The notes beneath the pieces are model-generated. The model saw only the letters and a list, made by a program, of their open reading frames with translations, did no database searches and was not told the origin of the DNA. 64,000 nt of DNA, taken from contig NC_063166.1 of NCBI RefSeq assembly GCF_023159225.1, positions 75,890,575 through 75,954,574 on the forward strand, read 5' to 3'. This stretch comes from Perognathus longimembris pacificus (Eukaryota > Chordata > Mammalia > Rodentia > Heteromyidae). The translations under genes were made by a program, and so were the position numbers. The stretch's first letter is position 1; each line of letters begins with the position of its first letter. Positions 11,228-22,933 of this stretch are shown one piece after another.

Positions 11228-11448
11228 GGGGCTGGGGATATAGCCTAGTGGCAAGAGTGCCTGCCTCGGATACATGAGGCCCTAGGTTCGATTCCCCAGC
11301 ACCACATATACAGAAAACGGCCAGAAGCGGCGCTGTGGCTCAAGTGGCAGAGTGCTAGCCTTGAGCAAAAAGAAGCCAGGGACAGTGCTCAGGCCCTGAG
11401 TCCAAGGCCCAGGACTGGCCAAAAAATAAAAAATAAAAAATAAAAAAT
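11228..11448 (+). repeat. IDL-Geo SINE, young subfamily
   Basis: Carries the young-type bases GCCTCGGATACATGAGG and CCCTAGGTTCG. A (TAAAAAA)n tail follows. There is a perfect 14-base target duplication AAAAAGGAAAACGA at 11214-11227 and 11449-11462. Confidence 0.92.
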
Positions 11449-11462
11449 AAAAAGGAAAACGA

Positions 11463-11588
11463 AGCCAGGTACAGTAGTACATGTCTGTAATATCAGCTAC
11501 TCAGTAGGCTGAGGCAGAAAAATCACTTGAGCCTAGGAATTTGGACCCTGCTTGGGCAACATAGCAAGGCAGCCTCTCAAAAGTAAGG
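11463..11588 (+). repeat. B1-like monomer
   Basis: GCCAGGTACAGTAGTACATG ... CTTGGGCAACATAGCAAGGC, 7SL-like without a Geo half. Confidence 0.6.
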
Positions 11589-11900
11589 CTGGAGAGTGGG
11601 CAAACTTACAAATGCCACAGAGGTGTTGCAGGCATACCTACTCTTACCCAGCGAAGACTTCCTCCTTAACAGCGAATAGAAGGACGGGCCTTCTGAAACA
11701 TTTCCAGAAAAGGTAGACTTGGGGAATCCTGTCACTCAATTCCATTTCCATGTGTTGGTAAAATCTCCCAGCATTCCACCAAAACCCTCCTCCCACTCTT
11801 GGGAGCACTAGTGGTGGTCTGTGCACAGGTGTAGGGACCTCAAGCACTGGCCAGAAGAGTCTGAAATTTTCATCTGGGGATACAGGGAAACACTCACTCT

Positions 11901-12127
11901 AGCTGGGCACGGGAGGCTCACACACACCTGTCATCCTAGCTACTTAGGAAGCTGATGAGATCTGAAAAATCTTGGTTTAAAGCTAGCCCCAGCAGAAAAG
12001 TCTAACAAACTCTTATCTCCAATTAACCACCAAAAAGCTGGAAGTGGAGCTGTGGCTCAGCCTTGAGAGAAAAAGCTAAGGGGAGCACAAGGCCCTGAGT
12101 TCAAGCTCCCTAGCACTGGCACAAAAA
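11901..12127 (+). repeat. 7SL-like/Geo SINE
   Basis: AGCTGGGCACGGGAGGCTCA ... CTCCCTAGCACTGGCAC. Confidence 0.7.
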
Positions 12128-12396
12128 GTAAAAATCAATTAAAAAAATAAAAGTGCACTCTGGCTGCACTGTGGGGGACTGGATGGAGCAGGTGCTTCCA
12201 TAACAGGTAACTGACCAGGTAAGACAGCATGTCTGCACCAAGATGGCGGCCATAGCTAGGACCCAACCCATCCAAAAGATGCTCAGTCAATCATTCATTC
12301 ATTCAACAAGTATGTAGTGACAGCATGGATCACTTGGATGAATCTGAGGGGCAGGGGCAGGCCAGGTGGCCTGATCCTGGGGACAGTTCTTAGATT

Positions 12397-12642
12397 GTTT
12401 TTACTTTTTGGTCAGTCGTGGGGTTCGAACTCAGGGCCTAGACTCTGTCCCTGAGCACTCTTGCTCAAGGCTAGTGCACTACCACTTTGAGCCACAGCTC
12501 CACTTCTGGTTTTCTAGTGATTCCTTGGAGATAAGAGTCTCACAGACTTTCCTACCCAAGCTGGCTTTGAACTACAATTCTCAGATCTCAGCCTCTTTGA
12601 GTAGCTAGGATGACAGGTGTGAGCCACCCACACCCAGCTAAG
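12397..12642 (-). repeat. 7SL-like/Geo SINE
   Basis: Reverse copy, nearly full length, ending GAGCCACCCACACCCAGCT. Confidence 0.75.
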
Positions 12643-13747
12643 TTCTTAGATTTAATTTGGGGTGCGATATCAAAGCGAGAAATTCCAAATTTGTAGGAAC
12701 CTGGGTTTGACTAGAGAGGAAGAACAATCTGCTGTCTGTCCATCAAAGACATCCCGTGCCATGGAGACAGTGGATTCCTGGGTCAGCGTGGAAGCAGGCA
12801 GTCTTGGGGGGCTCCAGCCAGGGGAGCAGGTGAGAGGTAATAGTGTCAGGGTCTGGGGACAGAAAGCCGACCCCCAAGCTTCCTGCCCCAGGTGCATCTG
12901 TGCCTCCTCTTACAGCTTCAATCTAGATGCCTCCACGGATATAATGAACACCCCAAACCAGCTGACTGTCACTCCTCAGAGGCCCAGCCTCCTCAGGTGA
13001 TTTCTTAAAGGGGAATGGGCTCTTGCAGGGACGTGAACTCCAACCTGTGGAAGGAATTCTGAGTGAGGCAGGTGTGTTCTGAAGATAGCGAGGGCCCTGG
13101 GACAAGAATGTGGGTGGCCTCAAGGAGCTGAGTGTCACCCCTGACTGACACAAGCCAGGAAATGGTGACCTCAGTCCTACAACCACGAGGAACATGGAAC
13201 GTGGAACATGAGTGAGCTTGAATCCTTTCTGAGAGACTCCAGGAAAGAACACAGGCCGTGGATAGCTGCCACGTCCATGCCCCAACTCTAAGATAACCAG
13301 TGCTTATTGCACAACTGCTGGGCTGCTCCTTGACAATGCAGCCATAGAGAACAGTGGAGCGGGTAGGATATTCTGGGAGAAGAAAGAGCCAAGAACTTGC
13401 TAATAATGATGAAGTAAAGAAGAGAGTACACCACAGGGCAGGTGGTACCATTTGAGGATGGGGAAAAGACTCGGAGGAGACACAGGTTTAAGCTGTTTGG
13501 TTTTGAGTGAGTTTGCAGGTGATGTCAAATGAACTGAGCATTGGATATAGAGTTTAGAGCTCAGGGGAGAATAAGGGCTGGAGATGAAAAGGCCAAGTCA
13601 CCAGCACGGGTGAGAACCTTGAAAGCTAAACAGAATATTCTACAACCAGGAACAGAAGGGGATGACTGACAACGCACCACTCATCTCAAACACATAGTGC
13701 CCAGTAAGAGAGCTCAGACTCAGAAGACAGAAACCTACCACCCCATC
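12643..13747. other. Unique intergenic sequence
   Basis: About 1.1 kb with no recognised repeat. Several overlapping ORFs on both strands have no domain or family resemblance. Function unknown. Confidence 0.5.
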
Positions 13748-13978
13748 CAGGCACCGCCGGCTCACCTCCTGCAATCCCAGCTACTCAGAAGGCTGAGACC
13801 TGAGGATCAGCATTTGAAGCCAGCGGGGACAAGAAAGCCTGTGAGACTCTTATCTCCAATTAACCAGCAGAAAACCAGAAGTGGTGCTGTGGCATAAAGT
13901 TGTAGTGTACTAGCCTCGAGCAAAAGAGCTCAGGGACAGGGCCCAGGCCCTGAGTTCAAGCCCCACAACTGACAGAAA
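13748..13978 (+). repeat. 7SL-like/Geo SINE
   Basis: CAGGCACCGCCGGCTCACCT ... CAAGCCCCACAACTGAC. Confidence 0.7.
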
Positions 13979-14204
13979 AGAAAAAACAAAAACTACCACC
14001 CCTATGATTCCTCTAAAAGACATTCTAGAAAGAGCAGAACCACAGAGGCAGTGATGCCTGAGCTAAGGGTTTGAATATGAAGGATACAAAGGAGGGTGTC
14101 TAGGAATAAGGGAAATGCGCTGTGACATCTTAATGAGCAAGTGGTTACATGACTGCTCCTTTGCCAAAACTTGCTAAAGCACACCCTTAATGCACACACT
14201 TAGC

Positions 14205-14632
14205 TGTTCATTGGTGGCTCACATTTACGATCCTAGCTACTCAGGTGGATGAGATCTGAGGGTCACAGTTTGAGGCCAGCCCAGACAGGAAAGTCCACGA
14301 GACTCTTAGGCCCCACTAACCACCCAAAAGAAGTGGAGCCGTGACTCCACTGGTAGACTGCCAGCCTTGAGCAAAAAAGCTCATGGGCAGGGCTGGGGAT
14401 ATGGCCTAGTGGCAAGAGTGCCTGCCTCATATACATGAGGCCCTGGGTTCGATTCCCCAGCACCACATATACAGAAAATGGCCAGAAGCGGCGCTGTGGC
14501 TCAAATGGCAGAGTGCTAGCCTTGAGCAAAAAGAAGCCAGGGACAGTGCTCAGGCCCTGAGTCCAAGGCCCGGGACTGGCCAAAAAAAAGCTCATGGGCA
14601 GCTTCCAGGCCCTGGGTTCAAGGCCCAGGGTG
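14205..14632 (+). repeat. 7SL-like/Geo SINE split by a younger SINE
   Basis: The host element is interrupted in its Geo half at GCTCATGGGCAG and resumes after the insert with CTTCCAGGCCCTGGGTTCAA. Confidence 0.8.
14391..14583 (+). repeat. IDL-Geo SINE nested in a 7SL/Geo SINE
   Basis: A young-looking copy with a perfect 18-base target duplication AAAAAAGCTCATGGGCAG at 14373-14390 and 14584-14601. Confidence 0.95.
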
Positions 14633-15340
14633 AACACAGGAGATCTGCTGAATGAGGATTCACTCCGAACCGAACCACCGTGGAGGTGGGGACGAGAGAG
14701 AAGAGGAAGGCAAACGGTGAACACATGGCTTTAAGCAACTAGGTTGTGGGCCTACTGTGTGCTAGGTATGCTTCACACTCACTGTGCGGCACACAGTCAG
14801 CTCGGAGAGGCCATGTGTGTGAACTCTCCTTGTGATCCAGATGAGGGGAAGCAACTTGCCCTGCAGCACCATAGACGCAAAGCCGGTGGGTGTCACCTAC
14901 GAGTTCCTGTTTGTTGAGTGATGAATGAGTGAATGAATGAATGAATGTCCCTGGACTACAGTGCTGGAGACTTCAGCAGCAGACTCAAGCTGAGGATATA
15001 AGAACATGGTATCTTGGAGAAGTGGAGAAGACCATAAAATGTGTTCCAGTCCCCAAGGGGCAACGCCCAGCCCCTCCCCAGGGGCTCTGAGATTGTCTGG
15101 CCTTGGGAAGGGCTCCCCGCTTATCTTGGGGAGAGCGAAACTATAAAACACTTTATGGCTTTGAGATCACACTTTTGGCAGAGACCAGGAAGAGGCAATG
15201 CCCTAGGCCAAGAGAAGCCAAGGGGGCCACCACTGCCCGCCTGGACACTGTGGGGCCTGTCATCAACCCTGTCACCCACACATTTCCCAGAAACCCCAAG
15301 AGGATGTGGTTGGTACAATACTTTAAAACTTCTATACCAG
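14633..15340. other. Mostly unique intergenic sequence
   Basis: 14735-14880 is MIR-like (GGGCCTACTGTGTGCTAGGTATG). A short (GAAT)n run is at about 14924-14946. The rest is unassigned. Confidence 0.45.
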
Positions 15341-15436
15341 GGCTGGGAATGCGGTTTCCTGGTAGAGTGTTTGCCTTGAACTAAAAGAGCTCAGGGACAA
15401 TGCCCAGGCCCTGAGTTCAAGCCCACTGCCAGAAAC
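15341..15436 (+). repeat. Short ID/Geo recombinant SINE
   Basis: Begins as the ID-like left monomer (GGGCTGGGAATGCGGTTTCC) and switches within the A-box region to the Geo half (AAGAGCTCAGGGACAATGCC). One monomer's worth is missing. Confidence 0.65.
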
Positions 15437-15792
15437 CAAGAAACAAACAACAATTTCCATGCCATTTGCTTTTCCATGCTTAGGCTGTCTCTGGTAGTGG
15501 GATGGGCCTTTCAAGTGGTGGCTGTAGCTGTGTGGGTTACAGCCATTCCTTCCTGGTGGCCCCACTGGGTAACTGTATTTCCCTTTTGTTTCATCTGAGA
15601 GGGGACGCGTGTGAGGTCTTGCTGTCTCTTGGACCTTGTGTTGCTACCTTTCGATAAGAGCCAGCGAACACTGTGGGGAGAGCGAGCAGGTGGGAAACAC
15701 CTGCAGATAGCAACGGGGCGCTCTTCCCAGGAATGCTGCACGAGGGAGGCGTCCCGCAGGGTGGAGGATGTGTCTATGTGAAAAACACAGGA

Positions 15793-16022
15793 GTAGCCCG
15801 ATACTGGTGGCTCATTCCTGTAATCCCAGCCACTCAGAAGTGCTGAGATCTGAGAACTGAGGTTCAAACCCAGCCCAGGCTGGAAAGTCCCTGAGACTCT
15901 GATCTCCAATTAACCACCAGAAAGCTGAAAGTGGAGGTGTGGCTCAAGTGGTAGTACTTGAGGCCCCGGGGGGAAGCTAAAACAGTGTCCAGGCCCTGGG
16001 TTCAAGCCCCAGGACTGGCATC
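15793..16022 (+). repeat. 7SL-like/Geo SINE
   Basis: CGATACTGGTGGCTCATTCC ... CAAGCCCCAGGACTGGCATC. Confidence 0.75.
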
Positions 16023-16054
16023 ACAAAAATGTAGAGGAGTAACACAGGTATTTT

Positions 16055-16898
16055 CCTATTGTTGTCTTGGCAGTATTGGGGTTTGAATTCAAGGCCTTGT
16101 ACTTGCTAGGCAGGCGCTCTACCACTTGAGCCATACCTCCCATCCCTTTTTGCTTTATTTTTGAGGTCAAAAACTTGTGTTTTTGCTTGGGCTGGCTCTA
16201 ACCATGATCTTCCTACTTATGCTTCCCACATAGCTGGTGTGACAAAAGCACGCTACACTTGGCTTTACTTGTTGAGATCCAGTCTTGCTAACCTATTGCC
16301 TGGCTGCATTCCAATCTCTGCCTCTTGAGTAGCTGGGATTATAGATGTGAGCTACTGTGCCTAGTGATACATATATTTAAAACAACAATAACAATTGGAA
16401 GCTAGGTGTGGTGGTACATATCTGTAATCCCAACATTTAGGAGGCTGAGCTAGGAGGCCCTTAAGTCCAAGTCCAGTCTGGTGTACAAAAAAGACAAGAT
16501 CGAACAAAACAAAAAACTTTTTTCAAAGGGCTAGGTGTGGTAGCATATACCTATAATCCCAGGTACTCTGGAGGTAGTAGCATAAAGATCTGGGGCTGGC
16601 CCTGTGGTAAAAAGGGAGAGACCCCATCTGAAAAAAAAAGTGAAAGCACAAAAGGTCTGTGTACACGACTCAAATGCTAGATCGCCTGAACATGACTTAA
16701 GTGGTAGATGTCCTGAGTAGCAAGCAGGAGGCCTACTGAGTTCAAACCCCAGTCTTGCCAAAAAGAAAAAAATATATATATTAATAAAAGCTAAGTATCA
16801 AAGGGCTTATTTTGGTGGTTGAGGCAGGGTGGCCTCAAACTTGAAATCCTACTGCTTCAACCTGCTGGGATTACATGTATATGCTACCATGCTTAGCT
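16055..16898. repeat. Cluster of old B1/ID-like SINEs
   Basis: 16055-16366 reverse ID + B1-like; 16397-16515 forward B1-like; 16528-16765 forward B1-like running into Geo/ID-like sequence; 16808-16898 reverse B1-like. All are diverged and boundaries are approximate. Confidence 0.5.
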
Positions 16899-16899
16899 C

Positions 16900-17588
16900 C
16901 AAGAGCTCTTTTAATGAATGAAAAAGCGCAATTCTGTGTCAGAAGGAGGTATTCTGTCATTTTCTAGCCAGCAGTGTACTTGGTTTTTATTCATGTATGA
17001 ATAAAGTGCTAGTCTTCCTCACAACTGCAGCCTCTGAGCTCAGCCTCCTCACAAAGAAGACGGAGGGCACAGTGGGATTGAGCCAGGGGCTGGGACTCCC
17101 TCCCACAGCAGATGCTGGGCTCTTTCTAATACCCCAGCCTGCCTGGGAGGCAGACTAGCGCCGGCCCTTCTCTACCTCCAGCCTTGGCCCAGCCACACAG
17201 CTCCAGCTCTGCCACCCCAATGGGCTCTGGGAAGCAGTGGCCTGTGGTTGTTTAAAATGCAAGTAGATGAAGTCTGGCAGGAAGCCTGCAGTCCAAGAGA
17301 CCAGCCACCCTGGCTCCCAGTGCCCGTCAGTAGCCGGAATCACCCAAGCCACCCCAATCTAACTGCCATGCATCCCTCATGCTCTTCCCAAGACTTCAGA
17401 GTAAGTGTCTGGGGCAGCCTCGCCTCTCGTGGTCTGGTCTTCCTGTTCTGAACTCTCACCTCATTTTCCAGATGAGGAGTCTGATACCCGAAGAAGTTGT
17501 CTGTAAATCTATGATCATATAATTCTGAGATATTTAGGCTTCTGGTTTTCCAAGCCCATGATCCTCCAGCATTATGTCTCAGGTTCTA
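16900..17588. other. Unique intergenic sequence
   Basis: No repeat family or gene recognised. Confidence 0.45.
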
Positions 17589-17589
17589 A

Positions 17590-17730
17590 CCTCCTCCTCC
17601 TCCTCCTCCTCCTCCTCCTCCTCCTCCTCCTCCTCCCCCTCCTCCTCCTCCTCCCCCTCCTCCTCCTCCTCCTCCTCCTCCTCCTCCTCCTCCTCCTCCT
17701 CCTCCTCCTCCTCCTCCTCCTCCTCCTCCT
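17590..17730 (+). repeat. (CTC)n microsatellite, about 140 bases
   Basis: Almost pure CTC/CCT with two CCCCCT interruptions. It abuts the 3' end of a reverse SINE. On either strand it translates as a homopolymer (Leu or Arg), which creates false ORFs. Confidence 0.97.
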
Positions 17731-17734
17731 TTCT

Positions 17735-17972
17735 TTTCTCTTTTTGCTAGTCCTAGAGCTTGGACTCAGGGCCTGGGCACTGTCCCTGATATTTTTTTTC
17801 CTGCTCAAGGCTAGCACTCTACCACGTTGACCTACAGCACCACTTCTGGTTTCCTGGTGATTAACTGGAGTCTCACAGACTTTCCTGACTGAACTGGCTT
17901 TGAACCATGATCCTCAGATCTCAGCCTCCTGAGTAGCTAGGATCACAGGCACGAGCCACCAGTGGCCAGCTT
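17735..17972 (-). repeat. 7SL-like/Geo SINE
   Basis: Reverse copy. Its tail has been replaced by, or expanded into, the (CTC)n tract. Confidence 0.75.
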
Positions 17973-18019
17973 ACACGAGTGCTTTTAGTGCCCAGACACC
18001 AGGACTCACAGATTCTGAT

Positions 18020-18690
18020 TCTGTGTTTAACAGTTCACAATTACTTTTTAACTTGTTTTACTGTTATTATAAAGGTGCTGTACAAAGGGGTTACAGTTAC
18101 ATGAGTCAGATAAACAGTGCATTTCTTTTTGAACAATGTCACTCCTTCCTCTCTCTTTCCAGGTTTTCCTCTTCCATCTCCACCCACAAGTTGCATAGTG
18201 AGTATTGAGTACCACTAGTGTCTAGTGAATGCCACTGCTGTATTTGTTGACCCTTTGTGCCTCCATTCTGTGCCCCCTCCCCTTTGCCCTTCCAAAGACA
18301 GATAAATGAACAAACAAGACAAAAAGAAAAGAAACAACAATAAAGACAAAAGTCCTCTTGTTTCCATTTCCTGCAGTTCATTTTGATAAATATTATTTTA
18401 TGTGATCAGTGGCACGTGGGCACCTTTGTGCCCCCCCCCACCCCAAGAGAATCTTCCTTGGGTCTCACTGTGTGTGAATGCCTAGAGTCCTGTATAAGTC
18501 ACTATGTCTTTAGTGTATTTTAGATCTAGCTTCCTCATAGGAGAGGAAAACACGCACCATTTGTCTCTCTGAGCTTGGCTTACTTCGTTTCATGTTGTAT
18601 TCTAGGTCCATCCATTTCCCTACAAGTGACATAATATTCTTTCTAATGGCTGTGGAACACTCCATTAAACAGTTCACAATTCTGCCACAT
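18020..18690 (-). repeat. L1 LINE 3' end (decayed)
   Basis: The - strand reads as a damaged L1 ORF2 C-terminus (STAIRKNIMSLVGKWMDLE matches the common L1 pattern SAI..NEIMS...WMDLE) followed by 3' UTR. The segment around 18050-18200 also matches the fragment at 53.8 kb. It is 5'-truncated, as most L1 copies are. Confidence 0.7.
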
Positions 18691-18699
18691 AACACGCTC

Positions 18700-19330
18700 A
18701 TTGATATCGCTACCCACTGTGATTTCCAACCTCACAGAGCCCTCCAGCCCTGCTTTGCAAACCTCGGTTTCCCTCCTCTGCAAGCTTCCTCGCAGCTCTG
18801 AGGGTGGGATCTGGTTTGGCATCCTTACCACACCCATCGAGGGGTCTGGGTCCTCGTGGAGAGGGTGTTTGAAGCTCAGGGCATTGTGGAAAAGAGCCAG
18901 GGGTTCTGAGAGAACAAGAGATCCAGATAGAGAGGAGGAGAAGGAAGGGCCACGTCCTTGTCCGCTCTAGTTCTCCTGGCCTCTGGTGTCTGGAATCCAG
19001 GTTTTATTATTTGCTTTCAGGTACTGGAGTTGGCTATGGTATTTTTCTGGCCAGTTTGTCCACCTCTCTCTGGCTCTTAGATTCCCCCGCCCCTGGGGCC
19101 TCAGCTTCCAGCTGGGGGTGGCCAGGAAGGAGTTGGTTTTCCTGGAACAGGTCTGCGCTAAGGCAAGTCCTGGGCTCCACCTGTAACCACCCCACACCCC
19201 TTCCCGGCCATTCCCTTCTTATGCTCTAACAAGAGCCAGTCCTGGGAGACAGAAATTCCCTGGGGCCCCCAAGTAGCACATGGTCTTCCAATCCACACAT
19301 GAGCTCCTTTGGACAATGGCTTCTTTCTTA
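18700..19330. other. Unique intergenic sequence
   Basis: No repeat family or gene recognised. Confidence 0.45.
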
Positions 19331-19337
19331 ATTTTTT

Positions 19338-19570
19338 TTTTTTTATGCCAGTCCTGAAGCTTGAACTCGGGGCCTGGTTGCAGTCCCTGAGCTTCTTTTT
19401 GCTCAAGGCAAATGCTGTACTACTTGAGACACAGCTGCACTTGCAGCTTTTTTGAAAGTTTATTGGAGATAAGAGTCTCACAGACTTTCCTGCCCAGGCT
19501 GCCTTCGAACCACAATCCTCAGATCTCAGCCTCCCAAGTAGCTAGGATTATAGCATGAGCCACCAGCTTA
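19338..19570 (-). repeat. 7SL-like/Geo SINE
   Basis: Reverse copy with a T-rich tail at its left, followed immediately by an IDL-Geo in the same orientation. Confidence 0.75.
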
Positions 19571-19575
19571 CAATG

Positions 19576-19778
19576 GCTTTTTTTTTTCTACCAGTACTGA
19601 GGCTTGAACTCAGAGCCTGGGCACTGTCCCTGAGCTTCTTTTGCTTAAAGCTAGCACTCCACCACTTGAGCCACAGCACCTCTTCCAGCTTTTTCTGTGT
19701 GTGTGGTAGTGAGGATTCAAACCCAGGGCTTCATGCATGCTAGGCAAGCACTCTACCACTAAGTCACATTCCCAGCCC
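19576..19778 (-). repeat. IDL-Geo SINE
   Basis: Reverse dimer with near-perfect target duplications AATGGCTT(C)TTTT on both sides. Confidence 0.85.
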
Positions 19779-20990
19779 CAATGGCTTCTTTTGAATGGCT
19801 CATGTTAACTCACTTAATCCTCAGACCACTGTAATTGTGGGCAAATCCAGATCGGGCAGGGCTCTTGGAGACCATGTGTGGCTTGAAGGAGACAGTGGGA
19901 GTCCTTTGGAAGTGCATCTGAAGCTCTTTTAGTGGGGTGATCAGGCTCCCAGTCAAGGCCGGAGCGCTCTGCCCATTTCTTGGCACACAACAGGGGCTCC
20001 AAAAACAGTGACATCAAGTCTAATCTGAAGCTAAAGTGACCTAGGTGAGTATACACATTAGACTGGAAAGCAGGCCTTTGGGTGGGAGGAATGAGCAGCC
20101 AGGGATGGTGGGGGGGAAGGGAGAGGAAGATCTACTTGCTATGTTATGCCCTTTGCCTTGTTTGAATGTTTCCTTTCACCAAGTGCACACAGCAGAGACA
20201 ATCAATGGAACAAACAACCACCGTGAAATAAACAGCTCCACCAGCCAGTTTCTTTTGTAACTCTCTCCCTGATATTCCCCGTGGTGAAACAGCCTTTCTT
20301 GATGTCTTCATCCATCTTCTGTGGCTAGAACAAAATACTGGAGACAAGGGGACTTGAAGAGGGGTCATGGTTCTGGAGGCTGAGCGGTTCAAGAGTATGA
20401 AAGCACTAAGAGCTGGGCAGAGCCTTCCTGCTTTGGAAGATGGTGGAAGGTTTCCGTGGCGAGACATCTTGGAAAGAACTTGTATCACAAAGCCTCTCTT
20501 GCAGTAACACACCACTCCGTGATTCCGGGAACAGATAGATCACCTCCATTCAGTCACCTGCAAGAGTCCTGCCTCTCGATACCACTGGGCTAGAGACCAA
20601 GTTGTTAACACGGGCTACTCCTGTTAATACACGAGATTCTATGTGAGCCCTGACCTCTGGCTTTCTACCTCTAGAAAACATTTCCATGTTCTCCCGTGTG
20701 GCCTGCCTCTTGGGCCTGCTCTGGCTTCTTTTGCATGGTTCTTTACCTTTCGTCCTCTACCTCCATCTGTATGCCATCAAATCCCCACCGGCCTGTCCCT
20801 CCCCAAACCCCATGCCTGCTGACTTCTCCTGGCCAGAAAGGGGAACCCCTACCTTGAGGGTGAGGATAGAAGCAGAAGTGGTGGATTGCAGAAGGGTCAC
20901 ACTGATCAGGTGCATTAGGCTCATGAATTGCTATGTTGGGTTGAAACCCCTTTGTACAACTATTTAAAGATAATTTAAAAAAATATTCTA
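19779..20990. other. Intergenic sequence, possibly with an ancient repeat
   Basis: 20310-20640 (TCTGTGGCTAGAACAAAATA, GTCATGGTTCTGGAGGCTGA, later CACCTGCAAGAGTCCTGCC) resembles an old interspersed mammalian repeat. I cannot name its family. The rest is unassigned. Confidence 0.35.
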
Positions 20991-20991
20991 G

Positions 20992-21194
20992 CTCAGGAGG
21001 ATAGCTCAGGTGGATTGCGGTTTGAAGCCAGCCCAGGGGAAGGAAAGTCCTTGAGATTCTTATCTCCAATTAAGCACCAAAAAACAAGAAAAAAAAAGCC
21101 AGAAGCGGAGCTGTGATTCAAGTGGTAGAGGTGCCAGCCTTGCACACAAAAGCTTAGGGGCAGCATCCAGACCCTGAGTTCAAGCTCTGGGACT

Positions 21195-21196
<2 letters not shown>
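20992..21196 (+). repeat. 7SL-like/Geo SINE, 5'-truncated
   Basis: Starts within the left monomer (GCTCAGGAGGATAGCTCAGG) and ends CTGGGACTAG at a (CA)n tract. Confidence 0.7.

Positions 21197-21242
<46 letters not shown>
21197..21242 (+). repeat. (CA)n microsatellite
   Basis: About 23 CA units starting exactly at the SINE 3' end. Confidence 0.97.
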
Positions 21243-21244
<2 letters not shown>

Positions 21245-21921
21245 AGGAAAGAAGAATAACAAGGCAGGAATGGGGGCAGATAGAGGGCTTATGCCACCGC
21301 CCCTCCTTCCCTGTTTGCTATTACTTTTGGCACAGCTAAAACTCCTCCATGAGCTCAACTTCTGCTTTGACCCTAGCTCTAGCTCAAACCTCAGAGGAGA
21401 GTTCAAATAAATCAACAGTCTTAACTCTTGGAGTTCAAAGCCTGAACCTCACTGGAGCTTTGAGTAAAACCATACAATTCCCTGAGCACTTCCTCCCTCA
21501 AAGCCTCAGGACCCCCTCCAACTCCAAACCAAAAGGGCAAAAAGGAGCCCTTGCTTGCAAGACTGCTGTGAGAGGGGGGGAGGGGGAAATAAAGTGATAA
21601 AAATAATTGTAGGACTCATACGTGATAAAAAATAATTACAGGTTCCTGGCAAAGAGCCTGAGCTGGAGAGATACAGACTAATAGAAGTAGAGATTTATGG
21701 CCTTGTGGGCCCAGCCTTTTGGAGGCTGGGCTGATAGGAGTTGGGGTCACGAGTGGGGTCATGGGCAAAAAACTCCCATCACCCTTCCTAGCAAGAGGCC
21801 TGGCATCTCCTTCACGGTCCGGGAGAGTGATTTCAGGAAGGAGCCACGGAGCTCACTTCCCTCTGAGCTGCTGTTGCTCACACATCTGGCTGGGCCCGTG
21901 CCTTTCTGAAGAAACACCTGT
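21243..21921. other. Unique intergenic sequence
   Basis: No repeat family or gene recognised. Confidence 0.45.
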
Positions 21922-21937
21922 AAACAAGTAGACTTGG

Positions 21938-22149
21938 GGGCTGGGGATATAGCCTAGTGGCAAGAGTGCCTGCCTCGGATACATGAGGCCCTAGGTTCGA
22001 TTCCCCAGCACCACATATACAGAAAACGGCCAGAAGCGGCGCTGTGGCTCAAGTGGCAGAGTGCTAGCCTTGAGCGGGAAGAAGCCAGGGACAGTGCTCA
22101 GGCCCTGAGTCCAAGGCCCAGGACTGGCCAAAAAAACAAACAAACAAAC
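21938..22149 (+). repeat. IDL-Geo SINE, young subfamily
   Basis: Has the GCCTCGGATACATGAGG/CCCTAGG bases plus GAGCGGGAAGAAGCC. There is a (CAAA)n tail and a perfect 16-base target duplication AAACAAGTAGACTTGG at 21922-21937 and 22150-22165. Confidence 0.95.
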
Positions 22150-22539
22150 AAACAAGTAGACTTGGAAGGATGTGATTCCCTTATTGCCTCTCAGATCCCC
22201 GTAGGAGGCAGGTTGCAAATGGCGGGGGTAGAGGAGAGGCAAGACTCAGAGGGGACAGTAACATTCTTCCTGAATCCGGTGGACATTTATTGAGGTCCAC
22301 TCTATGCCTAGGACACCAGCGAGCAATTCATCCAGGGTGGCAGAGGGCCCAAGGCTGGGGGGAAAGTCAGGGCTGGACACTGGGTCCCCAACTCCAGGGA
22401 AGGCAGTGTCACCACCACAGACAAGTCTCTGGTAAGGGCTCCTTAAACTGGCCACTGGGGACCTCTGGAGGGTCAGTCCCCCCTGCAGGATTCATGAGAA
22501 CCACTTTAGAATTTTATTTTCATAAAAATGGAACTTACA

Positions 22540-22720
22540 GGGCTGGAATGTGGCTCAGCAGCAGAGTGCTTGCCTCGCATGCATGAAGCCCTGGGTTCGA
22601 TTCCTTAGCACCACATAAACAGGAAAAGCCAGAAGTGGCGCTGTGGCTCAAGAGATTAGTCCTGAGCAAAAAGAAATCAGGGACAGTGCTCAGGCCCTGA
22701 GTTCAAGCCCCAGGACTGGC
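22540..22720 (+). repeat. IDL-Geo SINE
   Basis: A full dimer with a small internal loss (CTCAAGAGATTAGTCC). Its 3' end opens the compound microsatellite. Confidence 0.85.
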
Positions 22721-22780
<60 letters not shown>

Positions 22781-22899
22781 GAAGGAGGAGGAGGAGGAGG
22801 AGGAGGAGGAGAAGGAGGAGGAGGAGGAGGAGGAGGAGGAGGAGGAGGAGGAGGAGGAGGAAGAAGAAGAAGAAGAAGAAGAAGAAGAAGAAGAAGAAG

Positions 22900-22933
<34 letters not shown>

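Noticed and set aside
14263..14724. A 153-codon - strand ORF with a phrase that recurs at many loci
   Set aside because: The repeated phrase ([17 protein letters not shown] type) is the antisense frame of IDL-Geo SINEs, not a gene. I kept it only as an exonisation observation.
17558..17830. Poly-Leu and poly-Arg ORFs
   Set aside because: They are the (CTC)n tract read on either strand.
18510..18701. A 63-codon - strand ORF considered as a small gene
   Set aside because: It is the decayed C-terminus of L1 ORF2 (IMSLVGKWMDLE), part of a truncated LINE.
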